Of a DNA stretch of 64,000 nt, positions 1-15,000 are shown piece after piece. The position numbers and the translations under genes are program-made. The DNA lies in contig JABBOT010000007.1 in the NCBI GenBank assembly GCA_016165875.1, positions 10,938,216-11,002,215 of the forward strand, written 5' to 3'. The notes below the pieces were generated by a model, which worked only from the letters and a program-made list of their open reading frames with translations, ran no database searches and had not been told where the DNA came from. This DNA comes from Acanthopleura granulata. Taxonomy: Eukaryota; Mollusca; Polyplacophora; Chitonida; Chitonidae. The first letter of the stretch is position 1; the number at the start of each line of letters is the position of its first letter.

Positions 1-86
1 ATGGTGTAAAATTCCTGTTTGAGAACTATGTGCAGAAGACTGGAGCCATACTGGGGGATGACATGGGTTTGGGGAAGACAGTTCAG
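1..86 (+). CDS. ERCC6L2: ERCC6L2 exon (partial), Walker A / motif I
   Basis: The window opens two bases into a codon. 28 codons follow, with the P-loop [11 protein letters not shown] at the end, then donor gtgagg (phase 0). The exon start and all upstream exons lie outside the window. The last 53 bases of this exon are the source of the tandem array that follows. Confidence 0.93.
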
Positions 87-3000
87 GTGAGGCTAAGGCT
101 CTGTGTGTATCAAGTCAGCAAACCCAGAAGACTGGAGCCATTCTGGGGGATGACATGGGTTTGGGGAAGACAGTTCAGGTGAGGCTAAGGCTCTGTGTGT
201 ATCAAGTCAGCAAACCCAGAAGACTGGAGCCATTCTGGGGGATGACATGGGTTTGGGGAAGACAGTTCAGGTGAGGCTAAGGCTCTGTGTGTATCAAGTC
301 AGCAAACCCAGAAGACTGGAGCCATTCTGGGGGATGACATGGGTTTGGGGAAGACAGTTCAGGTGAGGCTAAGGCTCTGTGGTATCAAGTCAGCAAACCC
401 AGAAGACTCCAAGTCAGCAAACCCAGAAGACTGGAGCCATTCTGGGGGATGACATGGGTTTGGGGAAGACAGTTCAGGTGAGGCTAAGGCTCTGTGGGTA
501 TCAAGTCAGCAAACCCAGAAGACTGGAGCCATTCTGGGGGATGACATGGGTTTGGGGAAGACAGTTCAGGTGAGGCTAAGGCTCTGTGGGTATCAAGTCA
601 GCAAACCCAGAAGACTGGAGCCATTCTGGGGGATGACATGGGTTTGGGGAAGACAGTTCAGGTGAGGCTAAGGCTCTGTGTGTATCAAGTCAGCAAACCC
701 AGAAGACTGGAGCCATACTGGGGGATGACATGGGTTTGGGGAAGACAGTTCAGGTGAGGCTAAGGCTCTGTGGGTATCAAGTCAGCAAACCCAGAAGACT
801 GGAGCCATACTGGGGGATGACATGGGTTTGGGGAAGACAGTTCAGGTGAGGCTAAGGCTCTGTGGGTATCAAGTCAGCAAACCCAGAAGACTGGAGCCAT
901 TCTGGGGGATGACATGGGTTTGGGGAAGACAGTTCAGGTGAGGCTAAGGCTCTGTGTGTATCAAGTCAGCAAACCCAGAAGACTGGAGCCATTCTGGGGG
1001 ATGACATGGGTTTGGGGAAGACAGTTCAGGTGAGGCTAAGGCTCTGTGGGTATCAAGTCAGCAAACCCAGAAGACTGGAAATCTACGACCCCATTGAATA
1101 AGGCACAGTAGAGAATGGATTTGAATATCTATGTAATTCATAGTAGATATACCTGAATGCCATTTCTATGCCATAGGAAGTCCCATTTGTTAGATAATTA
1201 TGTCAGTATGGACGTGACAAGATGCTTATAAATCAGAGGTTGTAATCGATACATAAACAGGTGATGTTACTCTGTCAACTTCTAAGTGCCTCTTTAAAGG
1301 TAGAGGCATAATTTACCATAACATCTGTTTTGTAATCTTTCTTCACAAACAGTCTGCAAAGTCGAGACAGGTAAAAGTGTAATTAGCTGGGTTGTTCCCC
1401 AAGAAAGTATTCTGCACCAGAAATGAGAACCATGCAGAACCATCTGCAGAACCATGTAAGGATAAAGGGACACAGCCAAAAATTTCAGTGCCATGTAACA
1501 TTCCATCACTAGCTTCAACAGATATATTAGATTTACTTGTAGAAGCTTAATGAAACTAGTGTGTGTAGAAGCAATGTCTACCTCCAGACTGAAAGGAACT
1601 TTCCTTTAGTCTGGTGATAGAAGCATATACTCAAAACCCAGAGATTCCTGGTTTAAATCCACGGCTAGTAAGCCAAGACGCAGTAGATAATGTCAACATT
1701 ATTAGGTATATTTTCAGCTTGGTATAGCAGGGAGTGAATGTTTTCAGTAGTTTGTATTCAGTAAGTGTTGAGGTTTCATTTTCAGGTGATTGGTTTCTTG
1801 TCTGCCTTGTTGAGAAAGCAGGGTACCAGAGAAGATGTGATGAGATTAAAACCTAGGTTCATAAGAGAGGTGAGGGATGGTTTATTTCGTTATTTGAACC
1901 CTATATCGTAGACTTAAGGGCTGCTTTTCTTGTTACAAATTTGAAGCATTATCCCACGGTTCATATAGGGCTTTTACAAGCTTGAAAAAGCTGAATTCAG
2001 TATAACTATTCTGGACCTTGAAAAGCCTTAAAACTATATATTCCAAATAATTGAGGAAACTACAAATCAGGGGTGTGGAAAGGCATGTAATACGCCTGGA
2101 AATAAGAGAGTTAAAGTTTCAACTCTTTTTATTGCTAAAGGTAAAAAAAACCCTACTGTACCACGTTACCTGTCAAAAGTGTGAGGCAACTATTTCTGAT
2201 TACATTTACCGTAACATGGGCATCTAAGAAAAGTTTTAAAAAAGTAATTTAGACTAGACATATGATAGGGAGAATTAAGGAGCTGGAAGTTTTTTAATTT
2301 AAGAAGCTACAGATTGAAGGAGAGGTCATTTGTGCATCCCTAACACGATGAGACAGGTGATCGGTAAATTAAAATCAACAGACTTGCCTGACATATTTGA
2401 CAAATAACATGACACAGTTGAACTCTTTTTACCTTCTGCGACAAAAAAATTTCGACCTCAAAATTCCCCTCTTGGAAATCATTAAGGTGCACCATCAACC
2501 TTATTCACTGGATAAACCATCAGTCTGGATTTATTCCTTCCTGGTAAGTTTGGTCTGATGAACTTTGGAAACAATAACTTATGGAGTGAAAGCTTAGCCT
2601 CTAAGTGCTGCTTGTAGAATAAGTGTCTGCTTGTTGAAGTTGAGCATACTGTGATGCATTTGACAGAGGTTGTTTCCAGAAATCGAGTTTTGTTACTTAC
2701 TTAACATTACTTAGTACACGAATACAGGCTTGCCAGGGGTGAAGTGGAAGTATATCAGCGCTTCATGTACAGTTGTGGATAAACCATTTTGAATTAAGGC
2801 ATTCCAATGAGTTTGTAAGCCATCAGTTTTCTTGTACAAAGGGAGTTAACTCTGTCTGGTTTTAGCTTTCTGACACAGCCAGGGTTGATGACTCTGCCAT
2901 ACATAAGCCTTTCCTCATCATAGGCCCTGGTAGCGTTCTGTACAACTGGCTGGATGAATTGGAAACTTGGGGCTACTTTGCAGCCAGGTAAGTATTAGCT

Positions 3001-6000
3001 GTATAACTGAGGGTTAGATATATTAGCCCAAATTTACTGCAAATTTATGCACAAATAATGTAAATGTTCACATTGGGAAAATTTCAAGTTTGAACTCCTA
3101 TATGGCTGAAGGTGTAAAATGTCCTACTGTACTATGTGACCAGTCCAAAATGTTTGGCACCTGTTTTTTGTTGCATGGATGCCAGATAAAAGTTCCACAA
3201 AATGGTATTGGGAGTGGATGAACAATGAAAAATAGTGAGGAGTTGTAAGTTTGTGAACTTTAGGAAGTTCAAGAAGAAAAAAGTTGTCACTTATACGTCC
3301 AGAATACAATGAAACATGTGATCGGTCAACTAATGTCAACAAAAGTTTCCTAACAATTTTTGACTAGTCACATAACACAGTAGGACTTTAGCCTCTCTTG
3401 ACAACAAAACAGATAAAATTACTACCCTATTCCAGTGTCATCTTTTGATACAGCCATGTGTTTGGAGACTGTGCAATTTCTGGTATCAGTAAGCTGTGGC
3501 TGGATGGAATGTTATGAAAAAGAGTGTCTTTGACATAATTATTGAGTGAGGCAGCACTTGTCAGCATTCTGACTCTCCTGCTTCAACAAAACACTCGAAT
3601 GATATAATAATAATATAATTAATAATGTTGAAAACACTTGGCATAAAATTTGATTTTAGCAAACAAGTGAAGACAATATGATGCGATGTGCCATATTGTA
3701 AAGTTACAATTACATGTGAAGAATAATAGTAATTGTTTGGCCTTTCACCATCCTTAAAACCAGTCGCAGTTGTACAAATGAAAAATGTTCTTGATTGCAG
3801 TAGAAATCTCCAATCAAATAAATAAACATGTTTTCCCTCAAGCACATTATGCCTGGTTTTCTGCTCTTCTAAATGTCTGATCATTTTTGTATTACTGCAT
3901 AAGTGATGAATACTAGTGTACATGTAAATGATAGCGGAGACCCTGTGGCTCAGTTGGTTAGGGCGCTAGCACAGCGCTCCCATCAATGAGGTGGCTGTGA
4001 GTTCAAGTCCAGCTCAAGCTGGTGTCTACCAGCAACCTGCAGATGGTTGTGGGTTTCCCCCGGTCTCTGCACGGTTGTCTCCCACCAAAGTAGCAAATAT
4101 TCTTGAGTACGGTGTAAAACATCTATCAAACAAATAAATAAATGTAAATGATAGCTGTAATAGTTTCAGGCTGTCAGCCATTGATTCCCTGTGAATACTA
4201 AGAGACACAGTTGATGTCTGACAGGAAATATCATGGATCGGATAAATCCCAGACATTGGCAGATGTGAAGAAAGGGAAGGTAGAGGTCGTCGTCACCACG
4301 TACGAGACCTTCAGAGACAATGTGGTAAATGTTTTGATATAACTAGCAGTTATTGTGATTTTATCACTTCGTCCTCATATAAGTGAACAATTGTCGCGAA
4401 CGGTGTCTAACACCACTGAAACTAAATAAAACAAAGTATGAGCTACAATTGAAGGAATTTCTGTCTTTATATATGTGTGTCTGTCCTTCAGTTCTCTGGA
4501 CAGTTCGACTTCATACTTGTTTGGTGTGATGTGCAGGGCCCAGGGAAGTGCAGTGTTCAGTATTGAAAACATGCATAACCAAATTAGGCAATGTCAACAT
4601 CACGAGTCTCTGTAACAGCTGCTGCTTATGACATAGTGAGTTTGTACACAAATCCTACACTCATCCATTGGTTTATTGAAAGTAAAAGTTAATGACGTAG
4701 ATCAGTCTTGTATGGAAGGAATCCTCAGCAGGAATAACTCTAGACTTAGTGTGAATAAATATTTGGGTCTGATAGCTGCCTCAGTAAAATATCAGCCTTT
4801 ATTGTTCACATTGTAATTCTTAATTTAAAAAAAAAAAGACAGTTGAATACAGTAAATGACTTCACCCCAAGGAATTTCACCACAAAAGGTATATTTTTAT
4901 CAGCTAATTAATATCATGAAATAGTATTTTCAGTGTTGAAATTACATTGTTCTAGTTGTATATCATCATATTTTCGGAAGAAACTTCAAAACACCTTTCT
5001 AAAATCATCGAAATTCCCAGAATCAGGAACAATGAGTAGCTTTACTTTGAAATTTCAGGTCTTGTAGGACACATGTGTGTATTAATTATATTTGAATCTT
5101 GACATTCAGGATCACAGGTCCTGTAGTAGAAAAGAAATCATGAATTTGTTTTGAATGTTTGTGATCTGCTGTCGTACTAAAAACGCAATGTCTGCAGCAG
5201 AACAGTAAGCTGTTATCACAGTTGTCTGTAATTTTCTGTATTTTTAGGATGAATTAAACGATGTTAAATGGTGTGCGGTGATTGTGGATGAAGTACATCG
5301 AATCAAGGTGACATAGATAATGGTTTTTCCTTAAGACATATGGAGTATAGGTTAACCAGTCACGGCGAGCTTTATACTGAATTTTGTCATGTTTTATTGA
5401 GAAAATGCCCCAACAAGTGCAACCAGTGGAAAACCTATCATCTACAGCAAGTAGAAATAATTATACTCACATATATCCTTATATTGAGAGTACATGAATG
5501 TTATCAAATGTGTCTGACAATGGCAGGATCTCTCCTGCATTAATGTCTGTGGTGTGAACAAACATGGAACCTTACAGCTCTGTACAGAAAGAGAAAGCTC
5601 CTTTTAGGTACGACAGATATGTGTATACAACAAAACTGTGACTGTACCATGCCATGGAAAACTTGCGCATGTACAGTGAAATACTTTGTGTCTGTTATAT
5701 TGCTGTCCAGTTGTTGTGTAGTGCTTTCTGGTTCAAGGTCATTTAATAGGGAACTAGTGGTTATGTGTTCTTTAAGGCCAAACTTGACTGTACTAGTTCG
5801 TGTTAAATGTCAATCCTACAATGTATGGTGATTTGCATGTTGAAGATTCATGTGATAAAAATTTTAATAATTTGCGAGTAACGTTTGCAAAGAAAGTTCA
5901 TAAGATTGTAGTAACTCATTTACTTTATTTTGAGGGAATTTTTTTTCCCTTATATCCCAGAGGTATTGTACATGTACATGTGGATTTCTGATGCGTCTGT

Positions 6001-9000
6001 TGCCCCGCAGGGCCTGACCTCCCAGATAACAACTGCCCTAAGGAAGATCCGCACCCACAGCAGGTTTGGACTGACGGGCACTGCTGTGCAGAACAATATC
6101 ACAGAGCTATGGTCTATCCTAGACTGGTAAGTGATCAACATGTGCCTGACACCAAGCATAGGCATCTGCTGCTCAGGGAAAACCAGTGTCCAGTACATGA
6201 AGTCTGACAGGTTTAATACATCAACAGTGTAAAACTAGATAAAAAATGTCATTCGTAACCTGCAACTGATCCTTGAACACAGGCTCCATGCAGTGAGAGG
6301 GCCTCTGTTGCCAGGTGGGTTAGTTGAAAATCGTCGTATAAGTGAAATATTCTTGAGTGCGGCGTAAAACACCAATCAGATGAATCAATCAAATAAATCC
6401 ATGCAGTGACATGAAACCTGATCTCAACAAATAGGGTAAAATTTTTCCCTTAAGTTTTCACTGGTTCGTTCCATTCAGATTTGCATGCGTTCCAAGCCAA
6501 AAGTATGCACTGTTGATATCTGACCTGCTCAGGACCCACGCCTCCTGATTCTTCCAATCAAACTTGCATTAATCTCGCCTTGGGTTTTTTGTTCCCCAAT
6601 CATCCAATTCAGAATGCAGGAATCTGATCACATAAAACACTGTTCTGACATAACCAATATCAAAATCTGTCCTCCATGATCACTTGCGATCAGAGAGTAA
6701 TGCATGGGCTGCACTTCCATTTTTTGTTCTCTTGTATCGCGGTTGTGATTTATTCAATAGGGCACGCCCTGGCTTCCTAGGCAACTTGAAGTCATTTGAA
6801 AACGAGTTTGTCAGACGTATAGAGAGGGGTCAAAAGCATGATGCTACAAAGAGAGAACTTGCAGAGGCCAGAAAAAGTAAGTTTTGGAAAATATACTGGA
6901 CGTTGTCTGATGAATTCACCTGAGAAGAGACACCCTGGTACACAGTATCAATTTTGAAACATTTTATTTCTGTTAGTACTGTATATGACCTAACACTTGA
7001 CCCTTGACTAGGTTACTGATTTTGCATGATTCTGGATGAGCTGTATTCATCTGAGAAAGACAATGTTAAGCTTGTTTACATTAATGGTAGGATGATATTC
7101 GTCTTTCATTTTCAGCACCAAAGGTATTATTGCCCCCTATATCACATACATGCATGACCCCTATCTGCCTATAAATATGCATTCTATCTGCAATTTTTAG
7201 AGCAGATACAAAACTGAAAGTGTACCGCTTGTATTTCTAACAGTATTTCGCGACACATTTTTGTGAACATAGACATCTCTAAATGTACATACAATTGAAA
7301 ATTCCAGTTACCATCATTTTCAGGATATACTTGTTAACGGCTTTTCATAAAGGTTATTTTTCTTCACACAAATGATTTGTGACTTTCATGTTTGTAAATG
7401 TATTTTTATTCCTCCAGTGAAGGAAAAGTTTGCAAGCCTTCGTAATAAGATGATGTTAAGAAGAACAAAGAAACTGATAGCTGATCAGTTACCTGGAAAG
7501 GGTATGAGTTTTTTCAGTCCTCTTTATCGGGTATAGACAGGAGATTAAGATCTTCAGAACTGGAGGATGAAAATGTTGCTAGGTGTTAACTTTTAATTCA
7601 GTTGATCTGCCTCTCTTAAAACAATAGGTTATGCCTTGTTACACATTTCCTTGCCTTGTTACACTAACCAAATTTGGTTCTTTCTCTGAAACTATTGGCC
7701 AATTTAACCAAGGTGCCTCTTACCAGTGCTGTCAGTTTAAGTTGGGTTATGTGGGAAGATCCACCAACAACTTGGGAATAGTTGTGAGTTTTCCCGGGGC
7801 TTTGCTTGGTTTCCTCCCACCATAATGCAGGCCACCATCATATAAGTGAAATATTCTTGAAAACAATGTAAAACACCAATCAGATGCAGCGTTTTGATCA
7901 GGCGTTTTGACGAGGTATGAAACAAGGTTCAGCGGCATCGGGTTACACAACAAATACCACCACGGCGATATAATAAGCCTGGGCATAAAATAAATCAAAA
8001 GGCATTCTGAGAATGCAACCTTCTGCCACAGTCAAATGTACAATTCCCCCCAACGGCCATGGTACAATACTCTGGATATGAATGGGTCCTATGTGCCATT
8101 GGCAAGGAATAGTTTAACCAAAAAATCACCTTAATCACCTCCAGAATTTAATGTATAGGTTTTTGGTCCAAAGCCAATTTCCCAAAATTCCATTCAGATC
8201 ATTGATAAAATTTTCTGTTAAGTAGCGGACAGACAGACAGGCGAACGGAATCCGGTTGCTAGAGTTTACAGTTTAACCAGCTTAAAGAGGTTATACTGGA
8301 AATTTTGGGGCAAAATTCCACGTTTGCTAATCAAATCAGATTTTCTCTGTTTACCAAGAACAGCTCAAATTACTGCCTTTCCGAAATTGTCAAACTCATA
8401 CCCATACTCATATACCATTCTGAAGTTTGAAATTATGCCGTCATTTATAAGTCATAAATTTTACGAACTTTATTGTTGATTTTGAAGAGAAGGAGGCTAA
8501 CATTTTGTGAAAGGTAATTCTTTGGGTCATTCTAAAATACGTGCAAAATTTTGATTTGGCTGATCGGTTATTTTTCCTAACATCTCTAGTGTGGGCTGTT
8601 TATCATTCTTATTTCAGATGATAACATTGTGTTCTGCAAGCTGACCAGCCTGCAAGTGGACGTTTACAGGGCCATCTTGACTCACCCGGACATGAGGCTG
8701 ATCTTGTCCATGGAGGACCCTTGTCGGTGTGGCAGCCAGAAACCCCAGGTCAATTGCTGTTGTCAGGTAACCACAAGCTAAGGGCTTCTAACCAATAGGC
8801 GGTTTGAGAAGTTATGACCGTAAAAATTCAGCCTCTCGTTTCGTACCTGAGAAGTTTTGCCAACAACCTGTGGATGGTCATGGCTTATCTCCAGGCTCTG
8901 CCTGATTTCCTCCCACCATAATGCTGGCCACCATCGTATAAGGGAAATATCTTGAAGTATGGTGTAAAACGACAGTCAAATAAATAAATAAAATTAAACA

Positions 9001-12000
9001 CTAATCAAGTAAATGAATTAAAAAGTCAGAAGAGTAGCTGATTGGTGAAATGTTCAGCACCATTTGCGATGTGTACTGCGGTAATTGTGTGTATGTAAAA
9101 ACAGTTAAATTGTTCCCCTCCAATGTATGCTCCACGAGTGTCAGGGGTTGTAAAGTGCAAAAATATCACACATCATAGTTGCAGTTTTCTTCAAAACATA
9201 AGCTTTTGTGGTATAAGATATGTTTGTAATTTGCTAGGCCTTAAAGCACCAGTGTCATGGCACAGATGTGATTTTTTGAGGATTCAGGTTGTTTTGTAAA
9301 GCAAAAATCTCTGAATGCTTGACCCATAGATCAAGTCCCGTAGATTTCTGTTTTCTTGAAACAAAACGGCATTTCTGTCTGTTTGCAAGGGCAATTGAGA
9401 AGTAACCAGCCTGGTATGTATTATATGTTGTTGGGTCATACAGCCCTCCTCTCATCTGAGCTGTTCACCTCAACATACCATTACATGCAGTAAGAATTTA
9501 TGACATCTTTACTACTAAACCATCACTTTTTCATGGTTTTTCAACATCAGAAATTTTAAATTTATCAGTAGGATATTTTTCTCTTCTAGTGTTTGGGGCT
9601 ATAAACACGACAACAAGGAATAATTGTTTTTCTGAATTCGTAGTGTACAGCATTGTTTTGTCTTGCAGAGAGCATCAGATGGAACCCCAGTTCGCAATTT
9701 GATGTTCACCTACATGAGCCTCCTGATGAAAACAGCCAATCATGTGGCCCTTCTCATACCAGACAAAACTACCAGTGAAGGCCAGAGGAAACATGCAAAG
9801 GAGATTTGCGAAATTGCTTTTGCAAAACACCCACAGTTCATTGCCCAGGCTATGGATGCTTCCTTCAGAACTTTGTCAGATCCCAAATATTGTGGCAAGA
9901 TGAAGGTAGGACTTTGTCAGATCACAGGTACTGTGGCAAAATGAAGGCCGGATTTGTCAGGTCTCAAGTATTGTGACAAGATACAAGTAGGACTTTGTCA
10001 GATCCCCAGCATTGTGGCAAGATGAAGGTAGGACTTTGTCAGATCCCAAATATTGTGGAAAGATGAAGGTAGGACTTTGTCAGATCCCAAGCATTGTGGC
10101 AAGATGCAAGTAGAACTTTGTCAGATCCCAGGCAGTGTGTTAAGATGAAGGTAGGACTTTGTCAGATCCCAAGCATTGTGACAAGATGCAAGTAGAACTT
10201 TGTCAGATCACAAGTATTTTGGCAAAATGAAGGCAGGATTTGTCAGGTCTCAAGTATTGTGACAAGATACAAGTAGGACTTTGTCAGATCCCAAGCATTG
10301 CAAGATGAAGGTAGGACTTTGTCAGATCCCAAACATTGCAAGATGAAGGTAGGACTTTGTCAGATCCCAGGCAGTGTGTTAAGGTGAAGGTAGGACTTTG
10401 TCAGATCCCAAGTATTGTGGCGAGGTGAGGGTAGGACGTTGTCAGATCCCAAGTATTATGAACAGATAAAGGTATGACTTCATCATATCTGTAGAATTTT
10501 AGTAAAGGATGGGTATGAATATTTCTCATGCCATATATTGTGATAAAAGGAATGTAGAACTTTCTGAGATACCCAGGATTGTGAGAAAATGAAGGTAGAA
10601 CTTGTATAAGATTCTAAGTGTTGTGATATGATTTTTGCCAGATTGCAGGTTTAAATATTTAGTTTCATGAACTTTCTCGAGTTAAAACACTGGAATCTGT
10701 GTAGAAATGAAACAGGTCTTATTTTCTTGCTTATGCACTACCCCTTATCAGTAGCATGGAGCTATAAAAATATTTCTAAAGCATGTATTTTCTGTTTGTT
10801 TTTTTTTTATATTTCTGTCTTCATGCAGATACTGAAGGGGCTTCTGTCTGTTTTCCAGAAGAAGCACAGCAAGATTCTTCTCTTTTCTTACTCCACCAAG
10901 GTAACAAACCACAGACAGGCTAATTCTGGCCAAACATTGGCCTAGTTACTGGCGTGTCTTACTCCACCATGGTGATACACCACACACTGGCTAATTTTGG
11001 CAAACCATGGCCTAGTTAGTGGTGTGTCTTACTCCACCAAGGTAACACACCACACATAGGCTAATTTTGGTTAAACATTGGTCCAGTTATTGGTATGTAT
11101 TTCTCTACCAAGGTAACACAAGACACACTGACTAATTTTGGTTAAACATTGGTCTAGTTATTGGTATGTCTTACTCTACCAAGGTAACACAAGACACACT
11201 GACTAATTCTGGCCAAACATTGGCGTAGTTACTGGCGTGTCTTACTCCACCATGATAATACACCACACACTGGCTAATTTTGGCCAAACCATGGCCTAAT
11301 TAGTGGTGTGTCTTACTCTACCAAGGTAACACACCAAACACTGGCAAATTCTGGACAAACATTGGTCTAGTTATTGGTATGTCTTACTCTATCAAGATAA
11401 CACACCACACACCACACACTACACTCTAGTGGATTTTTGCCAAATGTTTCTCCAGGTACTGGTGTCTCTTACTCCGCCATGAAAGCAAACCACACGCTGT
11501 ATAGTGTAGTATAGTTACTGGTGTGTCTTACTCTGCCACTGTAACACGCTGCATGGTGGCTAATTTTGGAGTGGCATATCTACTGTGGTATGTTAAGTGC
11601 TACAGAAATTTTATTTGCACAACTAATTTATTTTGTGGAAATTGTACCTGAAAGAACAAACAAGCTGGCTTAGTAATGTTAAGGAGAAAGGTGACATTTC
11701 GGCATTTGGCCTTAGTTAGTGTAAATTGTGGTAAATACCAGTTTTGATTTACAATAACTTGTTATAATTAAACCCTCGCTCAGTTTGTCACCTGGGCTCT
11801 GTCTTTACTGTGGATGCAACATGTAGCATGTGACGGTTGTTGTTGTTGTAGTTGCTGAGTATTGTGGAGCAATATGTGATAAGTGCGGGCTATGAGTACA
11901 GGAGGATAGATGGCAGCGTCAGCAGCAAGAAGAGGATGGATATTGTCAAGGAGTTCAACAAAGACAAGAACATTTTCATCTGTCTCATATCCACCAAGTA

Positions 12001-15000
12001 AATTGCAGATTTTGTACTCATTGAGAAGTTTTTTGTCTTACATAATGAAACATCATATTCCTGATGTTAAAGAAGATTTATACATGTATTAAGCAACAAT
12101 AACTAATCATTTAATCAGGTAATTAATTTTTTTACATCTTCATTGGAAGCTGTTCCTGGCTTCCTCTCTGCCCGTACGTGGGAAGGTCTGCCTGGTTTCC
12201 CCCGGGCTCTGCCCAGTTTCCTCCCACCATGATGCTGGTCACCGTTGTACAGTGAAATATTCTTGATTATGGCGTGAAACATCAATCAAGAGAAAATAAA
12301 TCAAATCTTCATTGGAATGAAATTTAAAAACAAATGTACCCTATGCCCTAACGTTAATTGTTTGGATATGAGAAGTTTCTCTCACTTTTTAATGTGAACT
12401 GCTGCATACATCAGTTACCAATTGTCCATTTTCTGGACCGGCTTTCACAAAACTTCGTAAATCATATTGTTTGTACCTCTACTTCGTAAATCTAGTAACG
12501 TGATGTTTTTTAGACATCACTTGCAAAAATGTCTGAATAGTATAACACTATACATAGATTTGTGAAGTTGACTTAGGACTGTCAAAGGCCACTCCCTTCT
12601 CTGGGATACAAAGACACTGACCACTCAAACACCACTTTCTTTAGGCCTGATTTTGTTCAGGAATGTTGCATATGTATATGTCTCATTTTTGGTTTCCCAT
12701 TTTACATTGGTTTGAGCCTACTCTCTGGAACGTAGGAGTAGCAGTTTTAGGCCCAAACAAATTTGAAACTTTATTGTGTACAGTCTATTTGCACAGATCT
12801 TTTGGCCCTTTAATTTAATGCCACAAATCAGAGTGGCTCAATACAGCTTGGTACCTCAGTGCATCATTTGATCAGTTGTGCCACACATGCAGCTACTGTA
12901 AATGAGCTAAAATTTCGCCCAATAAAGTGCAAACATTAGAGGTACATAAAACCATTTTTTTGGTCTATGAAACCATTTTTCCACCAGGGTATCACCCAAC
13001 CTTCCAAAAAAACCTTGTAACAACTTTCTAAAATCAATACAACTCTCAGAATACGGAAAAATAAGCAGCTTAGTTATGGACGAAAATTTTGATCATTTAG
13101 CGTAATTTGTCTCCTGTATGTTACAGGGCAGGTGGGTTAGGCCTGACTCTGACAGGTGCCAATGTGGTGATTATATTTGACCCCAACTGGAACCCAAGTC
13201 ATGATCTGCAGGCTCAGGACAGGTAATGCCAAGAACTTAAAGACAAACTATTTATTTGTTTGATGGCTGTTTGAAGCCATTCACAAGACATTTTTACGTA
13301 ATGGTATGTAATCATACGTGTAGCCAGTTTTATGGATGGAGGACATCAGCTGGCTTCGGGTTAAACCACTGACCTTTGGCGAGTCTCTGAACTCTACCTC
13401 ATATGACTTGTGATATTGGTGAAGGCCTTCATGCAAGACCATCACTGTCAACGACTTAATGCAAACAAGGCCTTGAGAGCAATGAAAAAATGGAACTACT
13501 GAAAATTTTCCTGCACCCAATGCAATTGGACTTTTGTATCATGAGATCTAGCAATTGAAAGTAAAGCACCTTAACAACTGATCGATGGCCTGTTTTGTGA
13601 TGGGGTATAATTTGGTCAGTAAACGTCTGCGTTTAGTAGCTGTTTTTGTCTTTGTTTAGAGCGCTTACAATAAGAATTCTATTTGTGTAAAGACTCTTGT
13701 TGAGGGGCCATAAACTAAGTTACAGGTTTTTAAAGGCCCTGGTAATCCTGCGTTTCATTGGGTTGGCCTTAACTGAATTTACTCAGAGAAAGTCCTGAGC
13801 TTTTGAGAACTACTTTCTGGTGAGTTTCTATGCTGAAGCTAAACAGATGAAACATTTTTGTAACATTTATTAGTGTGGGTGTTTCAGTTTTATATCATAA
13901 GTTAAAACGAATCAAAATTCATTTAGTGTCTATATGTTTGTCATTTCTTTCACCAAGATATTGGTGAAAGCTGTGCTAGAACTGACAATAGGTCACTCAA
14001 GTGAAAATAAAGCTTGCACAGTGCATCTCCAAAAGGGTGTGTATCATTGGCTGGCGGGTGTTTGGTTTCAGAGCCTATCGTATCGGACAGAGGCGTGATG
14101 TTCAGGTGTTTCGCCTGGTGTCAGCGGGGACGATAGAAGAGAACATCTACCTGAGGCAAGTTTACAAACAGGTGAGAAGAAATGCTTAATAAACAGCTCG
14201 TTATAAGGTGTGCATGTAATACATGGTGAATTTTTGACTGGTAATGAAAGAACACTTACTGTTAGCTCGCCATTGGGAGGGAAATTATGTCAGTACCTGG
14301 GTAAACTTTTTACTGAGGTCAGCTGTCTGGCCAACTTTGGCTACAATTTCAGCTGAACCACTTCTCAGTGATCTGTTGCTTTCCTGCAAACCCATTGTTA
14401 AGACTTGTTTATATTCCAAATCTATTTATTTATATATGCTAATGAATATTAATACTTGATATTCAGTCTTTTGCCATTATGAAATCATTCAGTAAAGTGT
14501 TTGCTCTAGGCGTTGACTTGATCATTTCAGCAATTGGACACTGTTGCTGTGGAGATGGGGAATGCCAAAAGATATTTTCATGGCATCCAAGGTGACAAAC
14601 ATAACAAAGGGGAATTATTTGGGCTTAAGAACATGTTCAAGTTACAGACAGGGGAACATTGTCTAACTATGGACATATTAAAGGTGAGTGATATATCTTT
14701 CAAGTTGTACTTCAGTTAACTGCCAGAATTTGTTAGTTGAAGTAGTGTGAACAGAAACCGAGTCTGAATGATACCAGTGTTGATTCTGTGCTAGCTGTTC
14801 AACATTTTTCTTTTAATACTGTTATGTCCTTTATATGACTCTTTCCATCTCAATGCTCCTTTTCTTTGGAGGAGTTTTCCCTGGTGAATTTTATAACTAT
14901 GAATCAAACAAACATTTGTCTTTTGATTTCCTGCACAATATTTTCTTCTGATCTGGCCTGTGGCAACACATTGGTAGATTTCAGTGTATCACTGGGGCCT

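Noticed and set aside
3934..4020. tRNA gene
   Set aside because: A- and B-box-like motifs are present but no cloverleaf or acceptor stem forms; the body and TSD identify a SINE. The same applies to the heads at 22120, 55660, 60090 and 61290.
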